Part shown: positions 7,911 to 19,823 of the stretch, one piece after another
Layout of the letters: each line of letters starts with the position of its first letter
How positions within the stretch are numbered: the first letter of the stretch is position 1
DNA from: Streptococcus sanguinis
Lineage (GTDB): Bacteria > Bacillota > Bacilli > Lactobacillales > Streptococcaceae
Direction: 5' to 3'
Assembly (NCBI RefSeq): GCF_026781265.1
Contig: NZ_JAKUVC010000009.1
Coordinates: 1 to 64,000 of the forward strand
DNA: 64,000 nucleotides
The notes under the pieces: model-generated
Database searches by the model: none
Seen by the model: only the letters and a program-made list of their open reading frames with translations
What the model was told of the DNA's origin: nothing
Translations under genes and position numbers: made by a program

Positions 7911-8676
7911 ATCTCTAAAAAGTCAAGGTCTGGTTCTCTATAACCGTAATTTCCGTGAGGATGATAAGCTGGTCAAGATCTTTACGGAACAGGCTGGCAA
8001 GCGTATGTTTTTCGTCAAGCATGCTGGTAAATCTAAGCTAGCACCCGTCATTCAGCCTTTGACTGCGGCGAACTTACTGATGAAAATCAATGATGATGGT
8101 CTTAGCTATATCGAGGACTATCAGGATGTAGTCACCTACCATCAGATCAATGAGGACTTGTTCATCATGTCTTATGCCAGTTATGTGGCAGCCTTGGCAG
8201 ATGCCAGTCTTCAGGACAATCAGCCGGATCCAGCTCTCTTTGCCTTTCTGCAGAAAACCCTGGAGCTGATGAACAATGGTCTGGACTATGAAGTGCTGAC
8301 CAATATCTTTGAGATTCAGATTTTGTCACGTTTTGGAGTTTCGCTGAACTTCCATGACTGTGCCTTTTGTCATCGGACGGGTCTGCCTTTTGACTTCTCT
8401 TTCAAATATAGCGGAGTCCTTTGCCCTGATCATTACCATCAGGATGAACGGCGCTGCCATCTGAATCCTAATCTTCCTTTTCTGCTGGATCAATTTCAGG
8501 CGGTCCGTTTTAGCGAATTGGAGACCATTTCTTTGAAGCCAGATATTAAAAAGCAGCTGCGGGATTTTATCGACCTGCTCTATGATGAATATGTCGGCAT
8601 CCATCTCAAATCCAAAAAATTTATAGATTCTCTGGGGGACTGGGGAAACATTTTAAAAGATAAGAACGAGGAATAA
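7903..8676 (+). CDS. recO: DNA repair protein RecO
   Basis: A 257-residue RecO, a recombination mediator that works with RecR to load RecA on SSB-coated DNA. It has an N-terminal OB-fold (about residues 1-80), then a helical domain with a zinc-binding cluster: Cys153, Cys156, Cys174 and His177 (CAFC and CPDH). The start overlaps the araT 3' end. A GGAGGA Shine-Dalgarno within araT supports ATG 7903. plsX follows after five bases. Confidence 0.94.
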   Translation: MLKSLKSQGLVLYNRNFREDDKLVKIFTEQAGKRMFFVKHAGKSKLAPVIQPLTAANLLMKINDDGLSYIEDYQDVVTYHQINEDLFIMSYASYVAALADASLQDNQPDPALFAFLQKTLELMNNGLDYEVLTNIFEIQILSRFGVSLNFHDCAFCHRTGLPFDFSFKYSGVLCPDHYHQDERRCHLNPNLPFLLDQFQAVRFSELETISLKPDIKKQLRDFIDLLYDEYVGIHLKSKKFIDSLGDWGNILKDKNEE

Positions 8677-8681
8677 ATCGA

Positions 8682-9680
8682 ATGAAAAAAATAGCTGTTG
8701 ATGCTATGGGGGGGGACAATGCCCCTCAGGCTCTGGTCGAAGGAGTCAATCGAGCGGTACAGGAGTTTTCGGATATTGAAATTCTCCTTTATGGCGATGA
8801 GACGAAAATCAAGCCTTATCTGACTGCTGGTGAGCGGGTCCGCATCATCCACACGGAGGAGAAGATTGACTCGGACGACGAGCCGACCAAGGCCATTCGT
8901 CAGAAGAAAGAGGCTAGTATGGTGCTGGCAGCCAAGGCTGTCAAGGCAGGGGAAGCAGATGCTATGCTGTCTGCTGGAAATACTGGAGCGCTTTTGGCGG
9001 CAGGTTTCTTTATCGTGGGGCGTATCAAGAATATTGACCGACCGGGGCTCTTATCTACTATGCCAACGGTTGGCGGTCAGGGATTTGATATGCTGGATCT
9101 AGGAGCCAATGCTGAAAACACAGCCCATCATTTACACCAGTATGCGACTTTGGGTTCTTTCTATGCTGAAAATGTCCGAGGAATCAAGAAGCCGAGGGTG
9201 GGTCTCTTGAATAACGGAACAGAAAGCAGCAAGGGCGACCCTCTGCGCAAGGAAGCCTACGAGCTTTTAGCTGGGGATTCGACACTTAACTTTATCGGCA
9301 ATGTAGAGGCGCGTGATTTGATGGATGATGTGGCGGATGTTGTCGTTGCAGATGGCTTTACTGGTAATGCTGTTCTGAAATCAATTGAGGGAACTGCTAT
9401 CAGTATCATGGGTCAGCTGAAGAAGTCTATTTTAGGCGGTGGTTTCAAGGCTAAATTGGGAGCTTGGCTGCTCAAGGATAGCCTGCGAGGGCTCAAAAAT
9501 AGTCTGGACTATTCTAGTGCAGGCGGTGCAGTTCTATTCGGCTTGAAAGCACCTGTTGTCAAAACGCATGGCTCTAGTGATGCTAAGGCTGTTTATAGCA
9601 CGATTCGTCAGATTCGGACCATGTTGGAAACAGATGTTGTTGGTAAATCGGTCATTGAATTTTCAGATGCAAAGGAGTAA
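8682..9680 (+). CDS. plsX: Phosphate acyltransferase PlsX
   Basis: A 332-residue PlsX, which converts acyl-ACP plus phosphate to acyl-phosphate for PlsY, the first committed step of phospholipid synthesis. It begins [14 protein letters not shown], the family signature. [12 protein letters not shown] and LLNNGTE-rich segments are conserved. Length is typical. GAGGA lies upstream of the ATG. acpP begins two bases after the stop, pairing the enzyme with its carrier. Confidence 0.97.
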   Translation: MKKIAVDAMGGDNAPQALVEGVNRAVQEFSDIEILLYGDETKIKPYLTAGERVRIIHTEEKIDSDDEPTKAIRQKKEASMVLAAKAVKAGEADAMLSAGNTGALLAAGFFIVGRIKNIDRPGLLSTMPTVGGQGFDMLDLGANAENTAHHLHQYATLGSFYAENVRGIKKPRVGLLNNGTESSKGDPLRKEAYELLAGDSTLNFIGNVEARDLMDDVADVVVADGFTGNAVLKSIEGTAISIMGQLKKSILGGGFKAKLGAWLLKDSLRGLKNSLDYSSAGGAVLFGLKAPVVKTHGSSDAKAVYSTIRQIRTMLETDVVGKSVIEFSDAKE

Positions 9681-9682
9681 AC

Positions 9683-9931
9683 ATGAGCGAAAAAGAAATT
9701 TATGCAAAAATTGTCGAAATCATTCAAGAACATGACAGCAGCAAGCTGCATATCACTCCAGAACTGAGCTTGAAAGAGGAGCTGGGAGTGGACTCTGTTG
9801 ATTTGATGGAATTTATCATCAATCTGGAAGAAGCTTTTGATATTGAAATTCCTGATGAGGATATGGATAACTTCAAAACAATTTCCGATGTGGTGGCTTA
9901 TATCCACGAAAAACTGAAGAAGCAACATTAA
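9683..9931 (+). CDS. acpP: Acyl carrier protein
   Basis: An 82-residue acidic ACP. The 4'-phosphopantetheine site is Ser38 in GVDSVDLMEF. This is probably the second ACP of the genome, as streptococci keep another in the fab cluster; that part is inference. It ends the araT-recO-plsX-acpP unit, and a terminator follows. Confidence 0.95.
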   Translation: MSEKEIYAKIVEIIQEHDSSKLHITPELSLKEELGVDSVDLMEFIINLEEAFDIEIPDEDMDNFKTISDVVAYIHEKLKKQH

Positions 9932-9936
9932 AAATC

Positions 9937-9965
9937 AAAGATCGGTATCTCCCGGTCTTTTTTTC
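9937..9965 (+). terminator. acpP terminator
   Basis: AAAGATCGG pairs with CCGGTCTTT (one T-G pair), loop TATCTC, then a T-run. Confidence 0.8.
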
Positions 9966-10023
9966 GTATCTTGGAAAGGAAACGATTTCTTTAACTGGAT
10001 ACAGAAAGTTTATACGGAATTTC

Positions 10024-10052
10024 TTGTAAAATGTATTCAAAGATGATAAAAT
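10024..10052 (+). promoter_or_regulatory. purC promoter
   Basis: TTGTAA (10024-10029), 17-nt spacer, TAAAAT (10047-10052) with an upstream TGA that makes an extended -10. Possible PurBox relatives at 10070-10082 and, reversed, around 10012-10024 match the AWWWCCGAACWWT consensus at only about 10 of 13 positions. PurR control is likely from biology, but the exact operator is not settled. Confidence 0.6.
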
Positions 10053-10085
10053 GAGGGTATAAAACCACGAAAGGCGAATATTAAA

Positions 10086-10793
10086 ATGTCTAATAAGTTG
10101 TTATATTCGGGAAAAGCTAAGGATATTTTCTCTACAGATGATGAGCAAGTCATTCTGGCACGCTACAAGGACCAGGCAACGGCCTTTAATGGGGTCAAGA
10201 AGGAGCAGATTGCTGGTAAAGGAGTGCTCAACAACCAGATTTCATCTTTTATTTTTGAGAAACTCAATGCAGCTGGTGTGGCGACGCATTTCATTGAGAA
10301 GGTTTCGGATACGGACCAGCTAAATAAAAAAGTAGAGATTATTCTTTTGGAAGTGGTGCTGCGCAACTATACAGCAGGTTCTTTTTCCAAGCGTTTTGGA
10401 GTAGAAGAGGGCATCGCGCTTGAAACTCCGATTGTGGAATTTTACTACAAAAATGATGATTTGGACGATCCTTTCATCAATGACGAGCATGTGAAATTCT
10501 TGAAGATTGCTAGCGACGAAGAAATTGCCTTTTTGAAAGAGGAGACTCGCCGGATCAATGAATTCTTGTCAGATTGGTTCCGCCAAATCGGATTGAAATT
10601 GATTGATTTCAAGTTAGAGTTCGGCTTTGACAAAGATGGCAAGATTATTCTGGCGGACGAATTTTCACCAGATAACTGCCGTCTCTGGGATGCGGAAGGC
10701 CATCATATGGACAAGGACGTTTTCCGACGTGGCCTTGGTGAACTTACGGATGTTTATCAGGTTGTTTGGGAAAAATTGCAGGCGATTAAGTAA
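10086..10793 (+). CDS. purC: Phosphoribosylaminoimidazole-succinocarboxamide synthase
   Basis: A 235-residue SAICAR synthetase. It joins CAIR and aspartate using ATP. It begins [17 protein letters not shown], the ATP-site motif of PurC, and contains the conserved [14 protein letters not shown] and [13 protein letters not shown] segments. It is first in the purC-L-F-M-N-(membrane protein)-H operon; purL starts 20 nt after its stop. Confidence 0.97.
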   Translation: MSNKLLYSGKAKDIFSTDDEQVILARYKDQATAFNGVKKEQIAGKGVLNNQISSFIFEKLNAAGVATHFIEKVSDTDQLNKKVEIILLEVVLRNYTAGSFSKRFGVEEGIALETPIVEFYYKNDDLDDPFINDEHVKFLKIASDEEIAFLKEETRRINEFLSDWFRQIGLKLIDFKLEFGFDKDGKIILADEFSPDNCRLWDAEGHHMDKDVFRRGLGELTDVYQVVWEKLQAIK

Positions 10794-10812
10794 GGACAGG
10801 GTGTGAAAAATC

Positions 10813-13800
10813 ATGGACAAGCGTATTTTTGTAGAGAAGAAGAGTAACTTCGGTGTCAAGTCACAGAGCTTGATGAGAGAGCTGACGCATAATCTTCAGT
10901 TAAAAACATTGTCAGCTCTTCGGATGATTCAAGTGTATGATGTCTTTCATCTAGCAGAAGATTTGGTCGCTCGGGCTGAAAAGCATATTTTCTCTGAGCA
11001 AGTGACAGATAGATTGTTGGCGGAGGAGGAAGTAGATGCTGCACTTGCAGAGACAGCGTCTTTTGCCATCGAAGCGCTACCGGGTCAGTTTGACCAGCGG
11101 GCAGCCAGCTCTCAGGAGGCCCTCTTTTTGCTTGGCGCTGGGACAGATGTTCTGGTGAGGACCGCTCAGCTTTATTTGGTCAATAAAGACATCTCAGACA
11201 GCGAGTTGGCAGCAATCAAGAAATACTTGCTGAATCCAGTTGATTCACGCTTTAAAGATATTGAGAAGCCGATCCAGCTGGAGCAGTTCTCTGAGTCTGA
11301 CAAGACCATTCCGGTTCTGGACTTCTTTAAGGACTACACGGAAGCGGACTTTAAAGCCTACAAGCAGGAGCATGGTCTGGCTATGGAAGTGGCAGATTTG
11401 CTCTTTATTCAAGACTATTTCAAGTCGATTGGCCGTTTCCCGACGGAGACCGAGCTTAAGGTTTTAGATACTTACTGGTCCGACCACTGTCGACATACGA
11501 CTTTTGAGACGGAGTTGAAGAAGATTGATTTTTCGGCTTCTAAGTTTGAAAAGCAGCTCCAGGCTACTTATGATAAATACTTGGCTATGCGCGATGAGCT
11601 GGGACGTGGTGACAAACCGCAGACCCTTATGGATATGGCGACTATTTTTGGGCGCTATGAGCGAGCTAATGGCCGTCTGGATGACATGGAAGTGTCTGAT
11701 GAGATTAATGCCTGCTCAGTAGAGATTGAAGTGGATGTGGATGGTGTCAAGGAGCCTTGGCTGCTGATGTTTAAAAATGAAACTCACAACCATCCAACAG
11801 AAATTGAGCCTTTTGGTGGGGCTGCGACTTGTATCGGAGGAGCCATTCGTGATCCGCTTTCTGGCCGTTCTTATGTTTATCAGGCTATGCGGATTTCAGG
11901 TGCGGGCGATATTACCCAACCGATTGCTGAAACGCGGGCTGGCAAGCTCCCTCAGCAGGTTATTTCAAAAACTGCAGCGCATGGCTATTCTTCTTACGGG
12001 AATCAAATTGGTCTAGCAACGACCTATGTCCGTGAGTATTTCCATCCAGGCTTTGTTGCCAAGAGGATGGAGCTGGGTGCGGTTGTCGGTGCGGCTCCTA
12101 AGGAAAATGTTGTCCGTGAAAAACCAGCGGCAGGTGATGTGGTCATCTTGCTGGGAGGCAAGACGGGCCGTGATGGTGTTGGTGGAGCCACTGGCTCGTC
12201 CAAGGTACAGACAGCTGCGTCTGTGGAGACGGCTGGTGCGGAAGTTCAAAAAGGAAATGCTATTGAGGAGCGCAAGATTCAGCGCCTTTTCCGCGATGGC
12301 AATGTAACTCGCCTCATTAAGAAATCCAATGACTTTGGAGCTGGCGGTGTCTGCGTAGCTATTGGCGAATTGGCAGACGGGCTGGAAATTGACCTTGACA
12401 AGGTACCACTCAAATACCAAGGACTTAACGGAACAGAAATCGCGATTTCTGAGTCGCAGGAGCGAATGGCAGTAGTGGTCCGCCCAGAAGATGTGGAACA
12501 ATTTATCGCTGCGGCAGCCAAGGAAAATCTGCTGGCAGTCGTTGTGGCTAAAGTTACAGAAAAGCCAAATCTGGTCATGCACTGGAACGGGGAAACCATC
12601 GTCGATATTGAGCGGAGTTTTCTGGATACCAATGGTGTGCGTGTGGTTGTGGATGCTAAGGTTGTGGATGCCCAAGAAGTACTGCCAGGGCAGGCTGTGA
12701 CTTCTGAAGCGACTTTGGAGCAGGACCTTAAGAGCTTGCTCAGCGACCTCAATCATACCAGTCAAAAGGGACTGCAGACTATCTTTGACAGCTCTGTTGG
12801 CCGATCTACTGTCAATCATCCAATTGGCGGGCGCTACCAAATCACGCCGACTGAGGCTTCTGTGCAGAAACTGCCAGTTGAGCATGGCAAGACTGAGACG
12901 GTCTCTGTGATGGCGCAGGGCTACAATCCTTATGTGGCAGCTTGGTCACCTTATCATGGAGCAGCTTATGCAGTGATTGAAGCGACAGCTCGCTTGGTTG
13001 CTGTTGGTTCGGACTGGTCCAAGGCTCGCTTCTCTTATCAGGAATACTTCGAGCGGATGGACAAGCAGGCTGAGCGTTTTGGACAGCCAGTTTCTGCTCT
13101 GCTTGGTTCAATTGAAGCTCAGATTCAGCTCGGTTTGCCGTCTATCGGTGGCAAGGATTCCATGAGCGGAACTTTTGAAGAATTGACAGTACCGCCGACC
13201 TTGGTGGCTTTTGGAGTGACTACTTCTACTGCTGGGCGCATCCTGTCTCCAGAGTTTAAGGCGGCAGGCGAGTCCATCTACTATCTGCCAGGACAGGTCC
13301 TGTCTCAGGATATTGACTTTGACTTAATCAAGAATAACTTTGAAAATTTTGCGGCCATTCAGGACAAGTATCAGATTACAGCAGCCTCCGCTGTCAAATA
13401 CGGCGGTCTAGCAGAGAGTCTGGCTTTAATGAGCTTTGGTAATCGTATTGGTGCCCAAGTGGATATTGCTGACCTGCCTTCCGGTTTGCAAGCGCAACTG
13501 GGCGGATTTGTCTTTACCAGTCCTGAGCAGGATATTCCAGGTGCAGTGAAGATCGGTCAGACCAAGCCAGACTTTACACTGATTGTCAATGGTGTCCAGC
13601 TTGAGGGAGCAGAGCTTTTGGCAAGCTTTGAAGGCCGACTAGAACCTATCTACCCGACAGAATTTAAACAGGAAACAGTTATTGAAGAAGTGCCGGCTCT
13701 TGTCGCTGATACAGTTATCAAAGCCAAAGAGACAGTAGCAGAGCCGCTGGTTTACATTCCAGTCTTCCCTGGAACCAACTCAGAATACGATTCAGCCAAA

Positions 13801-14547
13801 GCCTTTGAAGCAGCTGGAGCCAAGGTCAATCTAGTTCCATTCGTTACTTTGGATGAAGCAGCCATTGTCCAATCTGTTGACACCATGGTTGACAACATTG
13901 ACAAGGCCAATATCATCTTCTTTGCAGGCGGCTTCTCTGCTGCAGATGAGCCAGATGGATCAGCTAAGTTTATCGTCAACATTCTTCTCAACGAAAAGGT
14001 CAAGAAAGCCATTGATGATTTCATCGCTCGAGGCGGTCTCATCATTGGTATCTGTAATGGATTCCAGGCTCTAGTCAAATCTGGACTTCTTCCTTACGGA
14101 GATTTCGAAGAAGCAGGTGCTAATAGCCCAACTCTCTTTTACAATGATGCCAACCAGCACGTGGCTAAGATGGTGGAAACTCGCATTGCCAATACTAACT
14201 CGCCTTGGCTGGCTGGTGTGCAAGTGGGAGATATCCATGCCATTCCGGTTTCACATGGTGAAGGGAAATTTGTCGTGACGGCTGAGGAGTTTGCTGAGCT
14301 GCGTGACAATGGTCAGATTTGGAGCCAGTACGTAGACTTTGACGGTCAGCCAAGCATGGATAGTAAGTATAATCCAAATGGCTCTCTCTACGCTATCGAA
14401 GGGATTACAAGCAAGAACGGTCAAATCATTGGTAAAATGGGTCACTCAGAACGTTATGAAGACGGCCTTTTCCAAAATATTCCAGGTCAGAAAGACCAGA
14501 AATTGTTTGAAAGCGCCGTTCGTTATTTCCAAGCGAGTCACGAATAA
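10813..14547 (+). CDS. purL: Phosphoribosylformylglycinamidine synthase, single-chain PurL
   Basis: A 1244-residue large-type FGAM synthase that converts FGAR and glutamine to FGAM. It is the one-polypeptide form, not the PurS/PurQ/PurL complex of Bacillus. An N-terminal PurS-like region (about 1-150) is followed by a linker with [12 protein letters not shown] (about 215-235), two AIR synthase-like halves, and a C-terminal class I glutamine amidotransferase. The nucleophile is Cys1081 in [10 protein letters not shown], and a SHGEGK His lies near 1148. It lies between purC and purF. Confidence 0.97.
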   Translation: MDKRIFVEKKSNFGVKSQSLMRELTHNLQLKTLSALRMIQVYDVFHLAEDLVARAEKHIFSEQVTDRLLAEEEVDAALAETASFAIEALPGQFDQRAASSQEALFLLGAGTDVLVRTAQLYLVNKDISDSELAAIKKYLLNPVDSRFKDIEKPIQLEQFSESDKTIPVLDFFKDYTEADFKAYKQEHGLAMEVADLLFIQDYFKSIGRFPTETELKVLDTYWSDHCRHTTFETELKKIDFSASKFEKQLQATYDKYLAMRDELGRGDKPQTLMDMATIFGRYERANGRLDDMEVSDEINACSVEIEVDVDGVKEPWLLMFKNETHNHPTEIEPFGGAATCIGGAIRDPLSGRSYVYQAMRISGAGDITQPIAETRAGKLPQQVISKTAAHGYSSYGNQIGLATTYVREYFHPGFVAKRMELGAVVGAAPKENVVREKPAAGDVVILLGGKTGRDGVGGATGSSKVQTAASVETAGAEVQKGNAIEERKIQRLFRDGNVTRLIKKSNDFGAGGVCVAIGELADGLEIDLDKVPLKYQGLNGTEIAISESQERMAVVVRPEDVEQFIAAAAKENLLAVVVAKVTEKPNLVMHWNGETIVDIERSFLDTNGVRVVVDAKVVDAQEVLPGQAVTSEATLEQDLKSLLSDLNHTSQKGLQTIFDSSVGRSTVNHPIGGRYQITPTEASVQKLPVEHGKTETVSVMAQGYNPYVAAWSPYHGAAYAVIEATARLVAVGSDWSKARFSYQEYFERMDKQAERFGQPVSALLGSIEAQIQLGLPSIGGKDSMSGTFEELTVPPTLVAFGVTTSTAGRILSPEFKAAGESIYYLPGQVLSQDIDFDLIKNNFENFAAIQDKYQITAASAVKYGGLAESLALMSFGNRIGAQVDIADLPSGLQAQLGGFVFTSPEQDIPGAVKIGQTKPDFTLIVNGVQLEGAELLASFEGRLEPIYPTEFKQETVIEEVPALVADTVIKAKETVAEPLVYIPVFPGTNSEYDSAKAFEAAGAKVNLVPFVTLDEAAIVQSVDTMVDNIDKANIIFFAGGFSAADEPDGSAKFIVNILLNEKVKKAIDDFIARGGLIIGICNGFQALVKSGLLPYGDFEEAGANSPTLFYNDANQHVAKMVETRIANTNSPWLAGVQVGDIHAIPVSHGEGKFVVTAEEFAELRDNGQIWSQYVDFDGQPSMDSKYNPNGSLYAIEGITSKNGQIIGKMGHSERYEDGLFQNIPGQKDQKLFESAVRYFQASHE

Positions 14548-14572
14548 AGTTGGCTTGCAAGAGCGATCAATC

Positions 14573-14620
14573 AAAAAAGGAGTCTGCTTGGCCTGAAAGG
14601 CCAGGTTTTCTCCCTTTTAT
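14573..14620 (+). other. Intercistronic double stem-loop between purL and purF
   Basis: AAAAGGAG pairs with CTCCCTTTT, enclosing a GGCCT-GAA-AGGCC hairpin. It resembles a terminator in shape but lies inside the operon, so it may be a processing or partial-termination element. Confidence 0.55.
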
Positions 14621-14645
14621 AAGACAAAAGAATTTAGGTAAAACA

Positions 14646-16085
14646 ATGACATACGAAGTAAAGTCACTGAATGAAGAGTGCGGTATTTTTGGAATCTGGG
14701 GCCATCCACAGGCGGCTCAGGTCACCTATTTCGGACTCCATAGTCTGCAGCACCGCGGTCAGGAAGGAGCTGGGATCCTGTCAAACGACCATGGAAAGCT
14801 CAAACGCCACCGCGATTTGGGATTGGTTGCCGAGGTTTTTAAAAATCCAGCAGATTTGGACAATCTGACGGGCGAAGCAGCTATCGGCCATGTCCGCTAT
14901 GCGACGTCTGGCGGGGCCTCCATCAATAATGTCCAGCCTTTCTTCTTCAGTTTCTATGATATGCAGATGGGCTTGGCGCATAATGGCAATCTGACCAATG
15001 CCCATTCACTGAGACGGGAGTTAGAAAAGAAGGGTTCTATCTTTGCCAGCTCGTCTGATACGGAAATTCTCATGCACTTGATTCGCCATAGTAAGCAGGA
15101 AAATTTCTTAGACAAGCTCAAGGAATCCTTGAGACGAGTTCAGGGCGGCTTTGCCTATCTCATCATGAGAGAGGACAAGCTCTACGCTGCGCTGGATCCT
15201 AACGGCTTTCGTCCTTTGTCCATCGGCCGCATGAAAAATGGGGCCTGGGTCGTTTCCAGTGAAACCTGTGCTTTTGAAGTGGTGGGTGCCGAATGGGTGC
15301 GTGACCTTGAGCCAGGGGAAATCGTGATTATCGATGATGAAGGCGTGACCTACGATAGCTATACGACAGATACCCAGCTGGCTATTTGCTCAATGGAATA
15401 TGTCTATTTTGCTCGGCCGGACAGCGTCATTCACGGGGTCAATGTCCATGCAGCCCGCAAACGGATGGGCCGCAGGCTGGCTCAGGAATTCCAGCATGAG
15501 GCAGATATCGTTGTCGGTGTGCCTAATTCTTCCCTGTCAGCGGCCTCTGGCTTTTCCGAAGAGTCTGGCCTGCCAAATGAAATGGGTCTGATTAAAAATC
15601 AATACATCCAACGGACCTTTATCCAGCCAACACAGGAGCTGCGAGAGCAAGGAGTTCGTATGAAATTGTCTGCTGTTTCCAGCATTGTCAAGGGCAAGCG
15701 CGTGGTCATGGTAGATGACTCTATCGTGCGGGGAACAACCAGCCGACGCATCGTCCAGCTCCTACGAGATGCAGGTGCAGCTGAAGTCCATGTGGCTATC
15801 GGCAGTCCGGAACTTAAATATCCATGTTTCTATGGCATTGATATTCAGAATCGGCGCGAGCTCATCTCGGCCAATCATACAGTTGATGAGGTTTGTGAGA
15901 TTATCGGAGCTGACAGCCTGACTTACCTGTCGCTAGAAGGTCTCATTGAATCAGTTGGTATTGAGACGAATGCTCCGAATGGCGGGCTTTGTGTGGCTTA
16001 CTTTGACGGTCAGTACCCAACTCCGCTCTATGACTATGAAGAGCGCTATCTGGAAAGCCTGAAGGAGAAGACAAGTTTTTATTAA
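14646..16085 (+). CDS. purF: Amidophosphoribosyltransferase
   Basis: A 479-residue PurF, which makes phosphoribosylamine from PRPP and glutamine, the committed step of the pathway. The N-terminal Ntn amidotransferase has its nucleophile at Cys12, after an 11-residue propeptide (NEE before CGIFG). The C-terminal PRTase carries the PRPP loop [13 protein letters not shown]. The frame extends upstream to 14550, but that leader overlaps the intercistronic stem-loop. The ATG at 14646 gives the expected propeptide. Confidence 0.96.
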   Translation: MTYEVKSLNEECGIFGIWGHPQAAQVTYFGLHSLQHRGQEGAGILSNDHGKLKRHRDLGLVAEVFKNPADLDNLTGEAAIGHVRYATSGGASINNVQPFFFSFYDMQMGLAHNGNLTNAHSLRRELEKKGSIFASSSDTEILMHLIRHSKQENFLDKLKESLRRVQGGFAYLIMREDKLYAALDPNGFRPLSIGRMKNGAWVVSSETCAFEVVGAEWVRDLEPGEIVIIDDEGVTYDSYTTDTQLAICSMEYVYFARPDSVIHGVNVHAARKRMGRRLAQEFQHEADIVVGVPNSSLSAASGFSEESGLPNEMGLIKNQYIQRTFIQPTQELREQGVRMKLSAVSSIVKGKRVVMVDDSIVRGTTSRRIVQLLRDAGAAEVHVAIGSPELKYPCFYGIDIQNRRELISANHTVDEVCEIIGADSLTYLSLEGLIESVGIETNAPNGGLCVAYFDGQYPTPLYDYEERYLESLKEKTSFY

Positions 16086-16144
16086 AACAAGGTCAGCGGT
16101 AGTTGTCGCAATCTTTTTCAAAAATAAGAGTAAGGAAGAAAGTT

Positions 16145-17167
16145 ATGACAAATAAAAATGCATACGCTCAATCCGGTGTGGATGTTGAAGCAGGTTATGA
16201 AGTAGTTGAGCGAATTAAAAAACATGTAGCACGTACAGAGCGGGCTGGTGTCATGGGAGCACTGGGTGGTTTTGGCGGCATGTTTGACCTGTCTCAGACC
16301 GGGGTCAAGGAGCCAGTGCTGATTTCTGGTACGGATGGTGTCGGAACCAAGCTCATGCTGGCTATCAAGTACGACAAACACGATACCATTGGGCAGGACT
16401 GTGTGGCTATGTGTGTCAATGACATCATCGCTGCAGGTGCGGAGCCCCTCTATTTCCTCGACTATGTGGCGACAGGGAAGAATGAACCAGCTAAGCTAGA
16501 ACAAGTCGTCGCTGGTGTGGCTGAAGGCTGCGTTCAGTCTGGAGCTGCCTTGATTGGCGGGGAAACCGCTGAAATGCCTGGCATGTACGGTGAAGATGAT
16601 TATGACCTGGCTGGTTTTGCAGTCGGAGTTGCTGAGAAGTCAGAAATTATTGACGGCTCTAAAGTAGCTGAGGGCGATGTCCTTCTGGGGCTGGCTTCCA
16701 GTGGTATCCATTCAAATGGTTATTCGCTTGTCCGCCGTGTCTTTGCTGACTATACGGGTGAGGAAGAACTGCCAGAATTGGAAGGTAAGAAACTTAAGGA
16801 AGTCCTGCTTGAGCCGACTCGTATCTATGTTAAGGCTTTGCTGCCGCTGATTAAGGAAAAGCTGGTTCATGGGATTGCCCATATTACCGGTGGTGGTTTT
16901 ATCGAAAATGTGCCCCGCATGTTTGCCGATGACTTGGCTGCTGAGATTGAAGAAGACAAGATTCCAGTCTTGCCCATTTTTAAGGCCCTAGAAAAATATG
17001 GTCATATCAAGCACCAAGAAATGTTTGAAATCTTCAATATGGGACTAGGGATGATTTTGGCAGTAGCTCCTGAAAATGTGGATCGTGTCAAAGAACTTCT
17101 TGATGAGCCTGTTTATGAAGTTGGCCGGATTGTCAAAAAAGAAAGTGAAAGTGTCCTTATCAAATGA
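16145..17167 (+). CDS. purM: Phosphoribosylformylglycinamidine cyclo-ligase (AIR synthetase)
   Basis: A 340-residue PurM. It closes the imidazole ring of AIR using ATP. Conserved segments are [43 protein letters not shown] and HITGGGF. The frame runs back to 16103, but the ATG at 16145 follows a GTAAGGAAG Shine-Dalgarno and begins the family N-terminus. purN overlaps its last four bases. Confidence 0.97.
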   Translation: MTNKNAYAQSGVDVEAGYEVVERIKKHVARTERAGVMGALGGFGGMFDLSQTGVKEPVLISGTDGVGTKLMLAIKYDKHDTIGQDCVAMCVNDIIAAGAEPLYFLDYVATGKNEPAKLEQVVAGVAEGCVQSGAALIGGETAEMPGMYGEDDYDLAGFAVGVAEKSEIIDGSKVAEGDVLLGLASSGIHSNGYSLVRRVFADYTGEEELPELEGKKLKEVLLEPTRIYVKALLPLIKEKLVHGIAHITGGGFIENVPRMFADDLAAEIEEDKIPVLPIFKALEKYGHIKHQEMFEIFNMGLGMILAVAPENVDRVKELLDEPVYEVGRIVKKESESVLIK

Positions 17168-17730
17168 AAAAAATTGCCGTTTTTGCTTCGGGAAATGGAT
17201 CAAATTTCCAAGTGATTGCTGAGCAGTTTCCTGTTGAATTTGTCTTTTCAGACCATCGCGATGCCTATGTGCTAGAGCGGGCGGACAAGCTAGGCGTCAA
17301 AAGCTATGCCTTTGAGCTTAGAGAGTTTGACAGTAAGGAGGCTTACGAGAAAGCTATTGTAGACCTGCTAGAAGAGCACCAGATTGACTTGGTTTGCCTA
17401 GCAGGCTATATGAAGATTGTCGGGCCGACCTTGCTAAGTGCTTATGAAGGACGTATCATCAATATCCATCCAGCCTATCTGCCGGAATTCCCAGGTGCCC
17501 ACGGCATTGAGGATGCTTGGAATGCTGGCGTGGACCAGTCTGGTGTGACCATTCACTGGGTGGACTCGGGCGTTGACACTGGTAAGATTATCCAGCAAGT
17601 GCGTGTGCCACGACTAGCTGATGATACGATTGAAAGTTTTGAAGCTAGGATTCATGAGGCGGAGTACAAGTTGTATCCAGAGGTTCTGGATGGATGGGAG
17701 TGGAGAGAAAGTAATGCGTCAAAGCAATAA
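17164..17730 (+). CDS. purN: Phosphoribosylglycinamide formyltransferase
   Basis: A 188-residue PurN. It transfers a formyl group from 10-formyl-THF to GAR. It begins [15 protein letters not shown], and has the [13 protein letters not shown] segment with the catalytic Asn-His and the [11 protein letters not shown] segment with the catalytic Asp. ATGA overlap with purM implies coupled translation. The last 17 nt overlap the start of a small membrane-protein gene. Confidence 0.96.
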   Translation: MKKIAVFASGNGSNFQVIAEQFPVEFVFSDHRDAYVLERADKLGVKSYAFELREFDSKEAYEKAIVDLLEEHQIDLVCLAGYMKIVGPTLLSAYEGRIINIHPAYLPEFPGAHGIEDAWNAGVDQSGVTIHWVDSGVDTGKIIQQVRVPRLADDTIESFEARIHEAEYKLYPEVLDGWEWRESNASKQ

Positions 17731-18133
17731 GAAATCATGTAAATATATAATTTACTTTTTAATGATAATGTTAGTTGGTTTTTTATGGATTGGTTATCCT
17801 AGTGCGCCATTCAAAGACTTTGTATTAGAGAACATTTTATCTCTAGTATTTTCTGCTTTTATTGTTTTGTCGTGGACAAAAGTTAGGATTGGAAAGAATT
17901 ATCGAGACAAATTTGACTATTTTGTAGTCATGATTTTAATGTTTTTTGTCCTAGTGTGTATGATTGGGCAGACGTACCAAAACTTAAATTTAAAAGAAGC
18001 ATTTTGGAATGTAGATAAAATCATATTAAAAAATGTTGACAAGATACTGATTTTATTTCTTATTCCACTGGTGGTTGGTTTTTTTACTGATCGTTTTGTT
18101 TTTGAGTTAGAAAAATTAGAACATAGTAAATAA
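17714..18133 (+). CDS. Small membrane protein of unknown function inside the pur operon
   Basis: A 139-residue protein with four likely membrane helices (about 9-27, 36-54, 72-93 and 115-133), separated by short basic loops, with a Lys/Glu tail. No family was recognised. The frame is open back to 17621, but those codons shadow purN. The ATG at 17714 has GGAG/GAGAG upstream and precedes a basic N-terminus. Its base composition is clearly more AT-rich than the flanking purN and purH, suggesting later arrival. In S. pneumoniae a VanZ-like gene is known at the equivalent place; this protein is shorter and was not matched to it. Confidence 0.75.
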   Translation: MRQSNKKSCKYIIYFLMIMLVGFLWIGYPSAPFKDFVLENILSLVFSAFIVLSWTKVRIGKNYRDKFDYFVVMILMFFVLVCMIGQTYQNLNLKEAFWNVDKIILKNVDKILILFLIPLVVGFFTDRFVFELEKLEHSK

Positions 18134-18153
18134 AATAGTAATAAGGAGAATAC

Positions 18154-19701
18154 ATGACTAAACGCGCCTTAATCAGTGTCTCAGACAAGACAGGCATTGT
18201 AGAATTTGCGAAAGAGCTGAAAGCTCTGGGCTGGGATATCATCTCAACCGGTGGTAGCAAGATAGCCCTTGATAGTGCTGGAGTGGGCACCATTGCCATT
18301 GATGATGTAACTGGTTTTCCAGAGATGATGGATGGCCGTGTCAAGACCCTCCACCCAAACATTCACGGCGGGCTTTTGGCTCGTCGGGACTTGGATAGCC
18401 ACTTGCAAGCGGCCAAGGACAATCAGATTGAGCTCATTGACCTGGTCGTGGTCAACCTCTATCCTTTTAAGGAAACCATTCTCAAGCCAGGTGTGGAGTA
18501 TGCGGATGCGGTGGAAAATATTGATATCGGTGGACCCTCTATGCTTCGCTCTGCAGCTAAAAATCATGCCAGCGTGACGGTTGTTGTAGATCCGGCTGAT
18601 TATGCTCTTGTTCTGGAAGAGTTGGCAGCAAATGGCCAAACGAGCTATGAAACGCGGCAACGCTTAGCCGCCAAGGTTTTCCGTCACACAGCCGCTTACG
18701 ATGCTTTAATTGCAGACTATTTCACGGATCAGGTAGGCGAAAGCAAGCCTGAAAAGCTGACCTTGACCTATGAACTCAAGCAGCCCATGCGCTACGGGGA
18801 AAATCCCCAGCAGGATGCGGATTTCTATCAGACCGCTTTGCCACTGGACTATTCCATAGCTTCCGCTAAGCAGCTGAATGGGAAAGAGTTGTCCTTCAAT
18901 AACATTCGTGATGCGGATGCGGCCATTCGGATTATTCGAGATTTCAAGGAGTGGCCAACTGTTGTGGCGCTAAAACATATGAATCCTTGCGGCATTGGTC
19001 AGGCGGATGATATTGAGACCGCTTGGGACTATGCTTATGAGTCTGATCCGGTTTCTATTTTTGGTGGGATTGTTGTCTTAAACCGCGAAGTAGATGCTAC
19101 GACAGCTGAGAAGATGCACGGTATTTTCCTGGAAATTATCATCGCACCGAGCTACTCGGCAGAAGCGCTAGCTATTTTGACCAATAAAAAGAAAAATCTG
19201 CGGATTTTGGAGTTGGCTTTTGATGCGCAGGCAGCCTCTGGAGTGGAGAAAGAAGTAACCGGTGTTCTGGGCGGTCTTCTTGTGCAAAACCAAGATGTTA
19301 TCGAGGAAAATCCAGCTGATTGGCAGGTCGTGACCAAGCGCCGGCCAAGTGAGCAGGAGCGCGTAGCTTTGGAATTTGCCTGGAAGTCCGTCAAATATGT
19401 CAAATCCAACGGGATCATCATTACCAATGAACGTCAGGTGCTGGGAATCGGTCCCGGTCAGACCAATCGCGTGGCTTCTGTCAAGATTGCTATTGAGCAA
19501 GCCAAAGATCGCCTTGACGGTGCCGCTCTGGCTTCTGACGCTTTCTTCCCCTTTGCGGACAATATCGAAGAAATCGCAGCCGCTGGCATCAAAGCTATCA
19601 TCCAACCAGGTGGATCTGTCCGTGATGAGGAGTCTATTATCGCAGCTGATAAGCATGGCTTGACTATGATTTTCACCGGTGTACGGCATTTTAGGCATTA
19701 A
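18154..19701 (+). CDS. purH: Bifunctional AICAR transformylase / IMP cyclohydrolase
   Basis: A 515-residue PurH catalysing the last two steps to IMP. The N-terminal IMP cyclohydrolase (MGS-like fold, about 1-195) has ISTGGS and [14 protein letters not shown]. The C-terminal AICAR transformylase has the conserved [12 protein letters not shown] and [15 protein letters not shown] segments. Full length. TAAGGAG precedes the ATG. A strong terminator closes the operon. Confidence 0.97.
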   Translation: MTKRALISVSDKTGIVEFAKELKALGWDIISTGGSKIALDSAGVGTIAIDDVTGFPEMMDGRVKTLHPNIHGGLLARRDLDSHLQAAKDNQIELIDLVVVNLYPFKETILKPGVEYADAVENIDIGGPSMLRSAAKNHASVTVVVDPADYALVLEELAANGQTSYETRQRLAAKVFRHTAAYDALIADYFTDQVGESKPEKLTLTYELKQPMRYGENPQQDADFYQTALPLDYSIASAKQLNGKELSFNNIRDADAAIRIIRDFKEWPTVVALKHMNPCGIGQADDIETAWDYAYESDPVSIFGGIVVLNREVDATTAEKMHGIFLEIIIAPSYSAEALAILTNKKKNLRILELAFDAQAASGVEKEVTGVLGGLLVQNQDVIEENPADWQVVTKRRPSEQERVALEFAWKSVKYVKSNGIIITNERQVLGIGPGQTNRVASVKIAIEQAKDRLDGAALASDAFFPFADNIEEIAAAGIKAIIQPGGSVRDEESIIAADKHGLTMIFTGVRHFRH

Positions 19702-19710
19702 GAAATAGAA

Positions 19711-19738
19711 AAAATCCTCGGTTTCTCCGAGGATTTTT
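19711..19738 (+). terminator. pur operon terminator after purH
   Basis: AAAATCCTCGG, loop TTTCT, CCGAGGATTTTT: a perfect stem. It may work in both directions, although the CHAP gene on the other strand ends about 85 bases away. Confidence 0.9.
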
Positions 19739-19749
19739 GAATAGTCTTG

Positions 19750-19783
19750 TACTCAATGAAAATCATGAACAAACTAAGCAGGA
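19750..19783 (+). repeat. BOX-like element fragment
   Basis: The stretch ACTCAATGAAAATC plus CAAACTA closely resembles the start of the boxA subunit of pneumococcal BOX repeats. Only the first third is recognisable. It lies between purH and the reverse-strand CHAP gene. Recognition is from memory of the boxA start. Confidence 0.5.
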
Positions 19784-19823
19784 GCAGTCTGCTCAAAGTG
19801 GTTTTTAGGAGTGCGAAAGCGAC

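Noticed and set aside
10012..10082. Definite PurBox at the purC promoter
   Set aside because: Two candidates match only about 10 of 13 consensus positions. One overlaps the ribosome-binding region, so it was not listed as a separate feature.
12013..12885. 290-codon reverse-strand frame inside purL
   Set aside because: It is antisense to a full-length, well-conserved purL and has no family-like motifs or start signal.
14550..14645. 32-residue extension of PurF
   Set aside because: It overlaps the intercistronic hairpin and would bury the Cys12 propeptide arrangement. ATG 14646 gives the normal N-terminus.
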